A DNA stretch of 64,000 nucleotides from Palsa-504 sp963744575 (GCA_963744575.1 CAVUUF010000004.1:67920-131919), one strand, 5' to 3'. Positions 10,705 through 19,828 are shown, counted from the stretch's first letter. Translations and numbers: made by a program. The notes: a model not told the origin generated them from the letters alone.

Positions 10705-11451
10705 TCACGCTCCGGCCACCGTCTGACACCGGCTGCTAATGGACACGAAAATGTGCGCGGCGATCTGACTGGGGAGGTCAGTAGAGATAGCGTCCATCGA
10801 GTCGCCGGCTGTCACGCGTACACCATCATCGCCCGTCATGAGAATCACCTCGCGTCCGGGTTGTATCCCGGCGCGCTTGAGTTTAAGCATCAGAACAAGA
10901 TCGCTTTGAATTTGCTCGCCAATTCGCCGGATGACGACCCGGGTATCGTCCGGGGATGCGACCCTTGTCATCGCCTCGCCCGTCTCGTTCGAGGCCGCCC
11001 GCACCCGGTCGAGCGCCTCCGCGGGCAGACCGAGTTCGGCCAGGCCAGGTATGAGATTGCCGTGCGGGCAGCGGACCGGGTAGCCGAGCAGTTCGAGCAG
11101 GCGGTGCTCCACGCTCTCCGAGATCACGTGCTCCCAGCGGCACGCCTCGATGTGCACTTCCTCCCACGGCAGCTTGATGACGTCGACGAGCAGGCATTCG
11201 GCCAGCCGGTGCTTGCGCATGACCCTGGTGGCGAGCGTCCGGCCGACCTCGCTCAGCGACAGCTGCCGGTCCCCGGCCACGTGCACCAGCCCGTCCCGCT
11301 CCATCCGGGCCACCGTCTGGCTGACGGTCGGGCCGCTCTGCGTCAGCCGCTCGGCAATGCGCGCCCGCAGCGGGACGACGCCCTCTTCCTCAAGTTCGAA
11401 GATGGTACGCAGGTACATCTCCGTCGTGTCAATGAGCCCCTGGGCTGTCAA
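10705..11451 (-). CDS. DtxR/IdeR/MntR-family metal-dependent repressor
   Basis: The product has 248 residues. The N-terminal winged helix (about 1-70) includes TTEMYLRTIFELEEEGV and LTQSGPTVSQTVARMERDGL. The dimer/metal domain carries ACRWEHVISESVEHRL near residues 100-116, matching the Cys, Glu and His ligands of DtxR-type proteins, and HG-N-LIPG follows. A C-terminal SH3-like region (about 160-235) is present. It would repress iron or manganese uptake genes when the metal is bound; which metal is not settled by the sequence. It stands alone, upstream of the SpoIIE-type gene on the same strand with a 42-base gap. Confidence 0.9.
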   Translation of the reverse strand: MTAQGLIDTTEMYLRTIFELEEEGVVPLRARIAERLTQSGPTVSQTVARMERDGLVHVAGDRQLSLSEVGRTLATRVMRKHRLAECLLVDVIKLPWEEVHIEACRWEHVISESVEHRLLELLGYPVRCPHGNLIPGLAELGLPAEALDRVRAASNETGEAMTRVASPDDTRVVIRRIGEQIQSDLVLMLKLKRAGIQPGREVILMTGDDGVRVTAGDSMDAISTDLPSQIAAHIFVSISSRCQTVAGA

Positions 11452-11616
11452 CTCCTCATCCTCCTGCTTGTGATGCTATGCCGCAGCGGCGAGAACGTGA
11501 TCCCGTGACCCGGGAAAGGGCGAAAGGAGCGCCGCGATCAGCAGCATTCGGTGAATAACGCGGGGCGAATCGCCTAACGGAGCTGCCCGGCTGCTTATTC
11601 CGCCCGCCGCGCGGCG

Positions 11617-12276
11617 TCAGGGGGACAGCCGGTCGACGGCCCAGCCGCCGCCGGCCCGCCGGTAGCGCATCCGGTCATGCAACCGGAACGCGCCAGCCTG
11701 CCAGAACTCCACCGCGTCGGGTTCGAGAAGGTACCCGCCCCAGAAGTCGGGCATCGGCACCTGGCCGGGCTCCGGCCAGCGCCGTTCCAGTTCGGCCACG
11801 CGGTCCTCGAGAACCGCCCGCGACGCGATCACGGTCGACTGCCTGCTGGCCCACGCCCCGATCTGGGAGCCCCGGGGCCTCGACCTGAAGTAGGGCTCGC
11901 TCTCGGCTTGCGACAGCAGGCGGACCCGGCCTTCCACGATCACCTGGCGCTCGATGCCGTACCACGGGAACACCAGGCAGGCCGCCGGGGTCGCGGCCAG
12001 TTCCCTGCCCTTGCGCGAGGTTCGGTTGCTGTAGAAGGTGAATCCGGCCTGGTCATGAGCCTTCAGCAGCACCGTGCGGGCCCGCGGGCGGCCCTCCGCG
12101 GTAATCGTGGACAGCACCATCGCCGTGGGCTCGGGCATTCCCGACGCCAGCGCGTCGGCCATCCACCGGGCGAACTGCGTCATCGGTTCGCCGGCTATCT
12201 GGTGCTCGGGCAAGCCTCGCAAGACTGGCGTGGCCGACGCGGGCGCCACGGGAGTTTCACTCTGCGTAGAGTCCAT
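11617..12276 (-). CDS. pdxH: Pyridoxamine/pyridoxine 5'-phosphate oxidase
   Basis: A 219-residue FMN enzyme of the cytoplasm that oxidises pyridoxine or pyridoxamine phosphate to pyridoxal 5'-phosphate. The family blocks are all present: RTVLLKAHDQAGFTFYSN, SRKGRELAATPAACLVFPW and RQVIVEGRV in the FMN-binding barrel, SQIGAWAS, and the C-terminal dimerisation block ending RLHDRMRYRR-W--DRLSP, which is the normal end. The ATG at 12276 gives the expected length. Several neighbours (serC, the KamA-family enzyme, threonine-synthase-type and threonine ammonia-lyase enzymes) use its product. Confidence 0.95.
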   Translation of the reverse strand: MDSTQSETPVAPASATPVLRGLPEHQIAGEPMTQFARWMADALASGMPEPTAMVLSTITAEGRPRARTVLLKAHDQAGFTFYSNRTSRKGRELAATPAACLVFPWYGIERQVIVEGRVRLLSQAESEPYFRSRPRGSQIGAWASRQSTVIASRAVLEDRVAELERRWPEPGQVPMPDFWGGYLLEPDAVEFWQAGAFRLHDRMRYRRAGGGWAVDRLSP

Positions 12277-12593
12277 GGTTACTGATCCGTTGCGGTCGGT
12301 GAGCTTGACTGAACTCTAGTCCCGCGCGGCCGACGCCGGGCCACGCCCGCACCGAAGCTGCCCTGATGCCCGCCCGGTGCCCAGCCCGGACGCCTGGCCG
12401 GATGCCCCGGCGAGGCCATGCCCGCGGGGACTTCGGAAGGGCCGGAGGGGCACCCGGGACGTTCGGGATAGGCCGGATGACGCCTGCTACCCATCTCCTT
12501 CGTCAAAATTCATTCGGCATACACTCGCAATGACCAGAGCAGAGCTTGGTAGCAGCCTCGGGCACCCCATGAGGCCGACGAGAGGAAACACCG
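12277..12593. other. Divergent promoter region, pdxH and citrate synthase
   Basis: This 317-base gap between divergent starts is AT-richer near 12495-12535, which may hold the citrate synthase promoter; GAGAGGA at about 12577 is a plausible ribosome-binding site for it. No gene or clear operator was seen. Confidence 0.4.
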
Positions 12594-13704
12594 ATGTCGG
12601 ACTTCAAGCCAGGCCTTGAAGGCGTCATCGCCTTCGAGACGGAAATCGCCGAGCCGGACAAAGAAGGCGGCGCACTCCGCTACCGGGGAGTTGACATTGA
12701 AGAGCTTGTCGGCCACGTCTCCTACGGGCATGTCTGGGGCCTTCTCGTCGACAATGCCTTCGCGCCCGGGCTGCCGCCGGCCGAGCCTTATCCGATCCCG
12801 GTCCATTCCGGTGACATCCGGGTCGACGTGCAGAGCGCGCTGGCCATGCTGGCGCCCGCCTGGGGCCTGCGGCAGCTGCTCGACATCGGCGACGACCAGG
12901 CCCGGGAGGACCTCGCCCGGGCCTCGGTGATGGCCTTGTCCTTCGTCGCGCAGGCCGCCCGTGGCATCGGGCTGCCCATGGTCCCGCAACGCCTGGTGGA
13001 CCAGGCCGCGACGATCACCGAGCGGTTCATGACCCGCTGGCGTGGCGAACCCGACCCGCGGCACGTGAAGGCGGTCGACGCGTACTGGACGTCGGCGGCC
13101 GAGCACGGCATGAATGCCTCGACCTTCACCGCCCGCGTGATCGCCTCCACCGGGGCCGACGTGGCCGCCGCGCTGTCCGGGGCGGTCGGCGCGATGTCCG
13201 GGCCGCTGCATGGCGGCGCGCCCGCGCGCGTCCTGGGCATGATCGAGGAGGTCGAGCGGACCGGGGACGCCCAGGGCTACGTGACGTCGGTGCTGGACCG
13301 CGGCGAGCGGCTGATGGGGTTCGGGCACCGGGTGTACCGGGCCGAAGATCCCCGCGCCCGGGTGCTGCGCCGCACCGCCAAGGAACTCGGCGCGCCCCGG
13401 TACGAGGTGGCCCTGGCCCTGGAGAAGGCGGCCCTGGCCGAGCTCAGGGCGCGGCGCCCGGACCGGGTGCTGGAGACCAACGTGGAGTTCTGGGCGGCCA
13501 TCGTGCTCGACTTCGCCGGAGTTCCCGCGCACATGTTCACCTCGATGTTCACCTGCGCCCGGACGGCGGGATGGGCGGCCCACATCCTCGAGCAGAAGCG
13601 CACCGGCCGGCTGGTCCGCCCGGCCGCCCGGTACATCGGCCCGCCGACGCGGCCCGTCCGCGACGTCCCCGGCGCGGACCAGGTGCTCGACCGGGAGGTC
13701 TTAG
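12594..13704 (+). CDS. Citrate synthase, actinobacterial type 2 (3' end uncertain)
   Basis: Condenses acetyl-CoA with oxaloacetate (citrate synthase; methylcitrate activity cannot be excluded). The catalytic histidines appear in MSGPLHGGAPARV and MGFGHRVYR, and the acidic residue in TNVEFWAAIVLDFAGVP is Glu rather than the Asp of classical enzymes, as I recall for actinobacterial CitA proteins. FTSMFTCARTAGWAAHILEQ and RPAARYIGP mark the C-terminus at about base 13640. The frame then has no stop: it stays open to 14573, inside serC. An off-frame TAG at 13702-13704 suggests a one-base indel, and that stop is used here as an estimate. A GAGAGGA site precedes the ATG. Confidence 0.88.
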
Positions 13705-13833
13705 CGCCCAGGCCGGCCAGGTCTCGCCAGGCCGCTCAGCCCGCTCAGGCCGCTCGGGCGCTGCGGCCCGGTGGATCCCGGTGGTGTGCGGAGGCGGCCG
13801 GCAGCCGTCAGCGCCCGCCGGTAGGCTGCGGGG

Positions 13834-14955
13834 ATGAGCAGTCTCGTGATCCCGGCGCAGCTCAGGCCCAAGGACGGCAGGTTCGGCAGCGGCCCGGCCA
13901 AGATCCGCCCCGAGCAGCTGGCCGCGCTCGCGGACTCGGGAGCCACTTACCTCGGCACGTCGCACCGCCAGCCGCCGGTCAGGTCGCTGGTGCGGCGGGT
14001 CCGCGGCGGCCTGGCCGAGCTGTTCGGGCTGCCCGCCGACTACACGGTCGCGCTCGGCAACGGCGGCACCAGCGCGTTCTGGGAGATGGCCATGTTCGGG
14101 CTGATCCGCGGGCACTCCCAGCACCTGAGCTTCGGCGAGTTCTCGGCCCGGTTCGCGGCGCTGGCCGGCCGCGCGCCGTGGCTATCCGAACCGACCGTGG
14201 TGGAGTCCGCCCCCGGTACCCACCCGGCGCCCCGCCCCGATCCGCGGGCGGACGCCTACGCGCTGACCCACAACGAGACCTCGACCGGGGTGGCGATGCC
14301 GGTGCGCCGCGTACCCGGCGCCCATCCCGGGTCGCTGGTCCTGGTCGACGCGACCAGCGCGGCGGGCGGCCTGCCGGTCCGGGCGGAAGAGTTCGACGTA
14401 TATTACTTCGCCCCGCAGAAGGGCCTCGGCTCGGACGGCGGCCTGTGGATCGCCCTGATGTCCCCGGCCGCGGTGGAGCGGGTGCACGAGATCGCCGCGA
14501 GCGGGCGGTACATACCCGACTTCCTCTCGCTGCGGATCGCCCTGGAGAACTCGGCCAAGGACCAGACCTATAACACCCCCGCGGTGGCGACCCTGTTCCT
14601 GCTGGCCGAACAGATCGAATGGATGCTCGACCGTGGCGGACTGCCCTGGACCACGGCCCGGACGGCGCGATCGGCTGCCATACTGTATACATGGGCGGAG
14701 AAGGCGGCCTTCGCGGATCCGTTCGTCGCCGATCCCGGGCAGCGTTCGCAGGTCGTCGGCACCATCGACATCACGGGCGGGCTGTCCGCTGACGACATGG
14801 CGGCGGCCCTGCGGGCGAACGGCATCGTCGACACGGAGGCCTACCGGAAACTGGGCCGCAACCAGTTGCGCATCGGCATGTTCCCCGCGGTCGACCCGGC
14901 GGACACCGAAGCGCTGACCGCCTGCCTCGACTACCTGGCCGAACGTCTGGCCTGA
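13834..14955 (+). CDS. serC: Phosphoserine aminotransferase
   Basis: A 373-residue fold-type I PLP enzyme that converts 3-phosphohydroxypyruvate and glutamate to O-phosphoserine. The family start is clear (RPKDGRFGSGPAKIRPEQL), followed by LGTSHRQPPV, GNGGTSAFWEMA and YYFAPQKGLGSDGG, where the Lys holds PLP. The C-terminal part includes NTPAVATLFLLAEQIEWM and LRIGMFPAVDPADTEAL, and the length is normal for the actinobacterial form. It lies downstream of citrate synthase on the same strand. The enzyme is cytoplasmic. Confidence 0.95.
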   Translation: MSSLVIPAQLRPKDGRFGSGPAKIRPEQLAALADSGATYLGTSHRQPPVRSLVRRVRGGLAELFGLPADYTVALGNGGTSAFWEMAMFGLIRGHSQHLSFGEFSARFAALAGRAPWLSEPTVVESAPGTHPAPRPDPRADAYALTHNETSTGVAMPVRRVPGAHPGSLVLVDATSAAGGLPVRAEEFDVYYFAPQKGLGSDGGLWIALMSPAAVERVHEIAASGRYIPDFLSLRIALENSAKDQTYNTPAVATLFLLAEQIEWMLDRGGLPWTTARTARSAAILYTWAEKAAFADPFVADPGQRSQVVGTIDITGGLSADDMAAALRANGIVDTEAYRKLGRNQLRIGMFPAVDPADTEALTACLDYLAERLA

Positions 14956-14965
14956 CCGGAAGCGG

Positions 14966-15049
14966 CTAGCGGATGATCGACCCGACCAGCACGGTCAGCA
15001 CGAGCAGCACCAGAACGGCCGGAAGCAGCCATCGGGGCATCCGGTTCAC
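14966..15049 (-). CDS. Possible 27-residue single-helix membrane peptide
   Basis: A short frame reads from GTG at 15049 (or ATG at 15040) and is almost entirely one helix, MPRWLLPAVLVLLVLTVLVG, ending SIIR and a TAG. A charged start followed by one clean hydrophobic segment is unusual for a chance frame in this GC-rich DNA, where chance frames are mostly Arg/Ala/Pro-rich. There is no strong ribosome-binding site and the family is not recognised. Confidence 0.35.
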   Translation of the reverse strand: MNRMPRWLLPAVLVLLVLTVLVGSIIR

Positions 15050-15218
15050 GAGGACAGCCTGCAAACGTGCGGACGGCACGAGATCCGAGGGAGAAGGGTT
15101 GGGCCATGGTGACAACGCCCGTCGGTCAGGCATGCTGAGCGGGTCCCCGGGTTTAGACCCCAAGACGCAGGAGGGGACCAACCGCCCGGCTGGATCGACC
15201 GCCGCTCCAGGGGACGTC

Positions 15219-15797
15219 ATGCGGCTATTCGTGGCCATCGCGCCGCCCTCGGCGGTGCTCGACGAACTCGACGCCCTGGTGGAGCCGCTCCGCGCGAGCC
15301 GGCTCGACCTGCGCTGGACCAACCGGGAAGCCTGGCACCTGACCCTGGCCTTTCTCGGCCAGGTCAACGAGGCCGCCGTGGCCCGGCTGCTGCCGCGCCT
15401 GGAGCGGGCCGCCCGCCGGCACCACCAGGTCCGGCTGGCGTTCGCCGGGGCGGGTGCCTTCCCGTCGCCGAGGCGGGCGAACGTGCTGTGGAGCGGCCTG
15501 TCCGGTGACCGCAGGGCGCTGGCCCGGCTGGCCGAATCGGTCGCCGCGGGCGCCAGCCGCGCCGGCGCGCCGCCGCCCGACCGGGGGCGCCGCTTCCAGC
15601 CGCACCTGACCCTGGCCCGGTGCCGGATGCCCGCCGACATCACCGGTCTCGTCACCCGGCTCGGCGACTACCAGGGGCAGCCGTGGACCGCGGACCGCGT
15701 GCACCTGGTGCGCAGCCGCCTGGGCGCGACCGAGCACCCCAGGTACACCTCGCTCGCCAGCTGGCCGCTGCGGCCCCCGCCTGTCCCGCTTGACTGA
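15219..15797 (+). CDS. thpR: RNA 2',3'-cyclic phosphodiesterase (2'-5' RNA ligase family)
   Basis: The product has 192 residues with the two HxT motifs that define the 2H phosphoesterase fold: WHLTLAFLGQV near residue 44 and PHLTLARCR near residue 136. The start MRLFVAIAPP is the usual family N-terminus, so the ATG at 15219 is chosen over an upstream in-frame ATG at 14973. Members hydrolyse 2',3'-cyclic phosphate ends of RNA; the cellular role is not settled. It is convergent with the marR-type gene. Confidence 0.9.
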   Translation: MRLFVAIAPPSAVLDELDALVEPLRASRLDLRWTNREAWHLTLAFLGQVNEAAVARLLPRLERAARRHHQVRLAFAGAGAFPSPRRANVLWSGLSGDRRALARLAESVAAGASRAGAPPPDRGRRFQPHLTLARCRMPADITGLVTRLGDYQGQPWTADRVHLVRSRLGATEHPRYTSLASWPLRPPPVPLD

Positions 15798-15835
15798 GAC
15801 GAGGCAGCGCGGGCTGACCGCGCTGGCTGAGGCAG

Positions 15836-15850
15836 CGCGGGCGGCCCGCG
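15836..15850. terminator. GC hairpin between thpR and the MarR gene
   Basis: CGCGGG and CCCGCG form a 6-bp stem around CGG in the gap between convergent genes. A direct repeat GAGGCAGCGCGGGC occurs at 15801 and again at 15829, partly overlapping it. There is no T tract. Confidence 0.35.
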
Positions 15851-15879
15851 TCCCGGCCCGCTGAACACGGCCTGCCGCG

Positions 15880-16338
15880 TCAAGACGACTGGCTGAGCTT
15901 CTCCAGGATCGGCACCGCGGCCCGGAGCGTGGCGCGCTCCTCGGCGGTCAGCTCCGCCAGCCGCCGGGCCAGCCACGCGTCCTTCCGCCGCCGGACCCGC
16001 TGGACGAGAGCGCGTCCCTCCTCGGTGACGGTGAGGACGACCTGGCGCCGGTCCGTCGGGTGCGCCGAGCGGAGCACCAGGTGCCGCTCCTCGAGCACGG
16101 CGATGACGCGGGTCATGGACGGGGGCTGCACCTTCTCGTGCTCGGCCAGCTCGCCCGGGGTCATCGCCTGGTGCACCTCCAGGGCCGAGAGCGCGGCCAG
16201 CTGCGTTTCGGACAGCACCGCCTCGGTCATGCCGGACGCGGCGCGCTGCGCCCGCAGCCGCCGGGCCAGCCTGCTCACGGAGATCCGGAGGGCGGTGGAC
16301 AGCCCGGCATCAGTCCTGGTCCGCGTAGCTGTCATCAT
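15880..16338 (-). CDS. MarR-family transcriptional regulator
   Basis: The product has 152 residues. The winged helix lies at about residues 45-115, with LSETQLAALSALEVHQAMTPGELA, the recognition helix PPSMTRVIAVLEE and the wing DRRQVVLTVTEEGRAL, flanked by long dimerisation helices at both ends. The ATG at 16338 is preferred over an upstream ATG at 16422 because GAAGG precedes it and the family start fits. The ligand and targets are unknown. In actinobacteria a MarR gene is often found beside DUF2530/DUF3027 genes, as here. Confidence 0.88.
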   Translation of the reverse strand: MMTATRTRTDAGLSTALRISVSRLARRLRAQRAASGMTEAVLSETQLAALSALEVHQAMTPGELAEHEKVQPPSMTRVIAVLEERHLVLRSAHPTDRRQVVLTVTEEGRALVQRVRRRKDAWLARRLAELTAEERATLRAAVPILEKLSQSS

Positions 16339-16445
16339 GGCTAACCTTCGTCGGCCGACCTGGGGCGCAGACTTAAGTACATCACGCTCGCGAGGCCGGT
16401 GCAGCCCATGGCGACCGAACAAGCCGGACCTCGTAGCCTGGAGGG

Positions 16446-16838
16446 GTGGACGGGATGAAGCTGACCGGCGAGCGGGCCGGGCGCCCCCCGCCGCCGCCTC
16501 CGCTCGAGGCGGACGACCAGGTGGTGATCCGGGTCGGCATGGCGGGGTGGGCCATCGCGCTGGTGGTGCTGCTCATCGTCCGCGACAGCCTGCCGGCCGG
16601 CCAGCGCTGGTGGATCTGGACCTGCGCCTGCGGCCTGGCGATGGGGCTCTTCGCGTCCTGGTACGTGCCGAGGCTGAAGCGCGGCCGGGAGCGGGCCGCG
16701 GCCGGGCGGGCGGGGCCGAACCGGGACCAGGAGGCGAACCGGGACCAGGCGGCGAACCAGGCTCAGTCGGCCCCGCGGGACAACGGCTCGAACACGGTTT
16801 CCTCGACCGACACCCCGGGCAGCTCGACGAGATCGTAG
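16446..16838 (+). CDS. DUF2530 family membrane protein
   Basis: The product has 130 residues. A Pro-rich start (RPPPPPPLEADDQVVIRVG) matches the conserved front of DUF2530. Two membrane helices follow, at about residues 33-45 (WAIALVVLLIV) and 55-70 (IWTCACGLAMGLFASW), then a basic region and a Gln/Asn-rich tail. Its last 76 bases overlap the convergent DUF3027 gene. An alternative ATG lies at 16455. The family is found in actinobacteria and has no established function. Confidence 0.75.
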   Translation: MDGMKLTGERAGRPPPPPPLEADDQVVIRVGMAGWAIALVVLLIVRDSLPAGQRWWIWTCACGLAMGLFASWYVPRLKRGRERAAAGRAGPNRDQEANRDQAANQAQSAPRDNGSNTVSSTDTPGSSTRS

Positions 16839-17626
16839 CCGAACTCGTCGATGACCGGAGCCACCGTGCGCCTGGCCTCCGTAGTGGCCATGGCCTCAGA
16901 ATGGGCCCCGCAGCCGTGGTCGGCCGAAACGACCCGTCCGTCGTCCGGTGCGTACGCGTTCGCGCAGGCGCCGAACAACCGGCCGAGCTCCCCGCTGAGC
17001 GGGACGAAGAAGCCGCAGCTGACGCAGTGGGCGGGCGCCGCGTGCGCGAGCGGCGACCGCGGGCCGTGCTCGCTGTCGTACCAGCGCTCGGACGCGGTTT
17101 CCCGGCCGGCGGCCGACAGCACGCGCGAACGCCCCGGCGCGGGCAGCTCGGCCGGCTCCGCCGGGCCGCCGTCTGTGCCGTCGTCGGGATCGTCGTCGAA
17201 CCAGTCCGTGACGGCGTCATCGCCCTCGAGCGTGACCAGCGGCACCAGCCGCTCGTCGCCCGGCGGCGCGGGCAGCAGGTCGCCGACGCCGAGGTCGCCC
17301 GGCCGCAGCCGGTCCTGCCACGGCACCCAGTCCGGCGCGAGCAGCGCCTTCGGCCCGGGCAGCAGCACCGTCTCGCTCACGGTCACCGCCTTGGACCTGG
17401 GCGCCCGGACCACCGTCACCGCCCAGCGCCAGCCGGCGTAGGCTGGGTCCGCGCAGTCGAACAGGTGGGTGACGATGCGCTCGCCTTCCGCCTGCAGGCT
17501 GAGGTGGTCGCCGACCTGGGCCGCGCCCACGACGGCGACGGCGGCGTCCCGCGCGGGGCCGACGGCCTCCGCGCAGGCCTGATCCGGCTCTTTGGTTCGG
17601 GTGCGGGTGGGACTCACGGCTACCAA
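16763..17626 (-). CDS. DUF3027 family protein with Cys-rich C-terminal part
   Basis: The product has 287 residues. The N-terminal half (about 20-140) includes HLFDCADPAYAGWRWAVTV and KALLAPDWVPWQDRL, conserved landmarks of DUF3027. An acidic linker (DDDPDDGTDGG) separates a second part with HCVSCGFFVPLSG, FGACAN and DHGCGAHSE, a probable zinc-binding arrangement near residues 203-245. It is cytoplasmic and its function is unknown. Its 3' end overlaps the DUF2530 gene tail to tail; together with the MFS and cold-shock genes this is a common actinobacterial neighbourhood. Confidence 0.85.
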   Translation of the reverse strand: MVAVSPTRTRTKEPDQACAEAVGPARDAAVAVVGAAQVGDHLSLQAEGERIVTHLFDCADPAYAGWRWAVTVVRAPRSKAVTVSETVLLPGPKALLAPDWVPWQDRLRPGDLGVGDLLPAPPGDERLVPLVTLEGDDAVTDWFDDDPDDGTDGGPAEPAELPAPGRSRVLSAAGRETASERWYDSEHGPRSPLAHAAPAHCVSCGFFVPLSGELGRLFGACANAYAPDDGRVVSADHGCGAHSEAMATTEARRTVAPVIDEFGYDLVELPGVSVEETVFEPLSRGAD

Positions 17627-17719
17627 TCTCGCTTATCACGCACAATGCATGTGCGGCTACCCGCCGTACAAGGCGACGGCTGGGTCGCCGCACTGGCCGT
17701 GACCAAGAATACTGGTTAC

Positions 17720-19288
17720 ATGCGGCTGTCCGAGGCGATGCGGCGAACCGGGAGCGCGGCCCGCGCCACCGGCGGCGCGGTCCGGTCCGGCGCGCGGGCC
17801 GGAGCCAGCGCCGGCCGCCGGACCGGCGGCATCGTACACCACGTGACCGGCGCGTCCGGAGCCGGCCGTACCGGCCTGTCCACGCTCATCGAACTGACCG
17901 CGGCCGGCGGCGCCGGCGACGCGTTCGTCGCCGTGTCGCTGGCCGGAACGATCTTCTTCAGCACGTCGCTGGACCAGGCGCGCGGCCGGGTGGTGCTCTT
18001 CCTGCTGGTGACGATGGCGCCGTTTGCGGTTCTCGCGCCGTTCATCGGGCCGGCCCTGGACCGCATGCAGCAGGGCCGGCGCTACCTGCTGGCCGGCACC
18101 CTGCTGGCCCGCGGCCTGCTCTGCTGGGGAATGTCGGCCGCCATCAACAACCCGGTGACGCTGCTGCCCGCGGCGTTCGGCATCCTGGTGCTGCAGAAGT
18201 CGTACGGCGTGGTGCGCGCGTCGGTCACGCCGCGCCTGCTGCCCGCGGAGATCACCCTGGTGACCGCGAACGCACGGTCCCAGCTCATCACGCTGACCGC
18301 CTCCCTGCTCGGCGGGGCGCTGGCGGCCGGGATCCAGGTCGCGGCCGGGGCCGCCTGGGTGCTCCGGGCGGGCACGCTGATCTACCTCGCCGCGATGATC
18401 CTCGCGCTGCGGCTCCCGGACCAGGTGGACGTGCCGCCGGCGCCGGCCGCGACACCGCCGGCGGCCGCACCCCCGCCGCCCGGTTATATCCCGAACGGGC
18501 GGGGTCGCTCGCCTCGCCAACCCGGTTCCGATACCTGGGCGGACGATCCCCGGCGGGACGGCCGCACCCGGCCGTACGAGCCCGCCGCCCTGCCGCCAGG
18601 CGCCTCGACTGCGCCGGCCGGCACCGCCGGAAACGGCAAGGCCCGGGGGCGGCGGGGCCTGGCCAACGTGGGCCCGGTGGTGAGCGAGGCGATGCAGGGC
18701 AACGCGGTGCTCCGCGCGTTCTCCGGCTACATGGTCTTCTTCCTGGCGTTCTACCTGCGCAGCGAGGCCTTCAGCAGCAGTTCGCACAACCACAACCTCG
18801 CGCTGGGCGCCCTGGTGGCCGCGGCGGCGGTCGGCGGGCTGGCCGCGATGGCGATCGGGTCCCTGATCCGCGCCCGGGCCCCGGTGCTCATCCTGTTCGC
18901 CATGCTCACCCTGGCTCCGATCGTGACCGCCGTCTGCGCCTGGTTCTTCAGCCTGGCCGCGGCCATCACGGTGGCGTGCACCGCAGCGCTGGCGGCCGGC
19001 CTGGCCAAGCTGTCCCTCGACTCCACGGTGCAACGCGAGATCGGCGAGGAGATCCGGTCGTCGGCGTTCGCGGTCTCCGAGACGCTGAACCAGGTGGCGA
19101 ACGTCGCGGGCAGCCTGGCCGGCGTGCTGGTCTCGATACTGGACAATGGCCAGGCCGGCCTGGCCATCGCCGCCGCCGGCCTGACCGCGGCGCTGATCAT
19201 CCTGGTCGGCCGGCGCCGGCGGCGCGTCCTGGCCCGGCGCGAGGAAACCGTGCCGGTCCGGCCCCGGCCGCATCCGCATCCGCGCTAG
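17720..19288 (+). CDS. MFS transporter
   Basis: The product has 522 residues. A basic Ala/Gly-rich N-terminus (about 1-60) precedes two bundles of six hydrophobic helices. A long cytoplasmic loop at about residues 240-310 is rich in Pro, Gly and Arg. The first bundle contains LFLLVTMAPFAVLAPFIGPALDR, matching the helix 2-3 motif of the family. The ATG at 17720 is preferred; another in-frame ATG lies at 17645. It is divergent from DUF3027 and tail to tail with the cold-shock-domain gene. The substrate is unknown. Confidence 0.88.
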   Translation: MRLSEAMRRTGSAARATGGAVRSGARAGASAGRRTGGIVHHVTGASGAGRTGLSTLIELTAAGGAGDAFVAVSLAGTIFFSTSLDQARGRVVLFLLVTMAPFAVLAPFIGPALDRMQQGRRYLLAGTLLARGLLCWGMSAAINNPVTLLPAAFGILVLQKSYGVVRASVTPRLLPAEITLVTANARSQLITLTASLLGGALAAGIQVAAGAAWVLRAGTLIYLAAMILALRLPDQVDVPPAPAATPPAAAPPPPGYIPNGRGRSPRQPGSDTWADDPRRDGRTRPYEPAALPPGASTAPAGTAGNGKARGRRGLANVGPVVSEAMQGNAVLRAFSGYMVFFLAFYLRSEAFSSSSHNHNLALGALVAAAAVGGLAAMAIGSLIRARAPVLILFAMLTLAPIVTAVCAWFFSLAAAITVACTAALAAGLAKLSLDSTVQREIGEEIRSSAFAVSETLNQVANVAGSLAGVLVSILDNGQAGLAIAAAGLTAALIILVGRRRRRVLARREETVPVRPRPHPHPR

Positions 19289-19308
19289 CGGGTCACGCCG
19301 GTGCCGCC

Positions 19309-19707
19309 TCAGGGCTCGATGTTGTCGGCGACGGCGCGAAGCATGGCGGCGATCCGCTTCGCGTGGTTACTGTCCGGGTGCTTGTTCCTGCGGTAGGTCG
19401 TCGACACGTCGTCGAGGTACTTGATCAGGTCCTCGACCATCACGATCATCTCGTCCGGCTTCTTGCGGGCCTGCGCCTGCTTGGCCGCGACGCTCGGCGG
19501 GGGCTCCAGGAGCCGCACCTTGAGCGCCTGCGTCCCGCGGCGTCCCTCGGCGATGTCGAACTCCACCCGCTGCCCCTTCAGCAGCGCGGTCGTCCCGGGA
19601 GGGAGCGCCGAAGCATGCACGTAGACCTCGCCGCCGTCATCGCGCGCGAGGAAACCGAACTTCTTGTCGGCGTCGTAGAACTTGACCTTGCCGGTAGGCA
19701 CGCTCAC
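19309..19707 (-). CDS. Cold-shock domain protein with C-terminal extension
   Basis: Residues 1-66 are a cold-shock OB fold: TGKVKFYDADKKFGFLARDD carries RNP1 and EVYVHASAL carries RNP2. The remaining 65 residues form a separate helical, charged domain (KKPDEMIVMVEDLIKYLDDV, NHAKRIAAMLRAVADNIEP) absent from ordinary 67-residue Csp proteins. The GTG at 19707 places MSVPTGKVKF at the N-terminus, the usual Csp start. It probably binds single-stranded RNA or DNA in the cytoplasm; the role of the extension is not known to me. It neighbours the MFS/DUF3027/DUF2530 genes. Confidence 0.88.
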   Translation of the reverse strand: MSVPTGKVKFYDADKKFGFLARDDGGEVYVHASALPPGTTALLKGQRVEFDIAEGRRGTQALKVRLLEPPPSVAAKQAQARKKPDEMIVMVEDLIKYLDDVSTTYRRNKHPDSNHAKRIAAMLRAVADNIEP

Positions 19708-19828
19708 TGACCTCACGTCGAAGAGAACTAACAACAACCAGCGATCAGGCGACCGGCAGGATGCTATGGGCATTTCTAAGGCTATCGGTCCGGGCCGCCG
19801 GATCGCAGCTTCGTTATGGCCGGAAAGC

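Noticed and set aside
15050..15218. GGTCCCC/GGGGACC fold upstream of thpR, possible RNA
   Set aside because: The inner pairing is short and no known RNA class fits; could be chance in GC-rich DNA.
15929..17700. Upstream part of the long plus-strand frame containing the MFS gene
   Set aside because: It runs antisense to the MarR and DUF3027 genes; only the part from 17720 shows transporter sequence.
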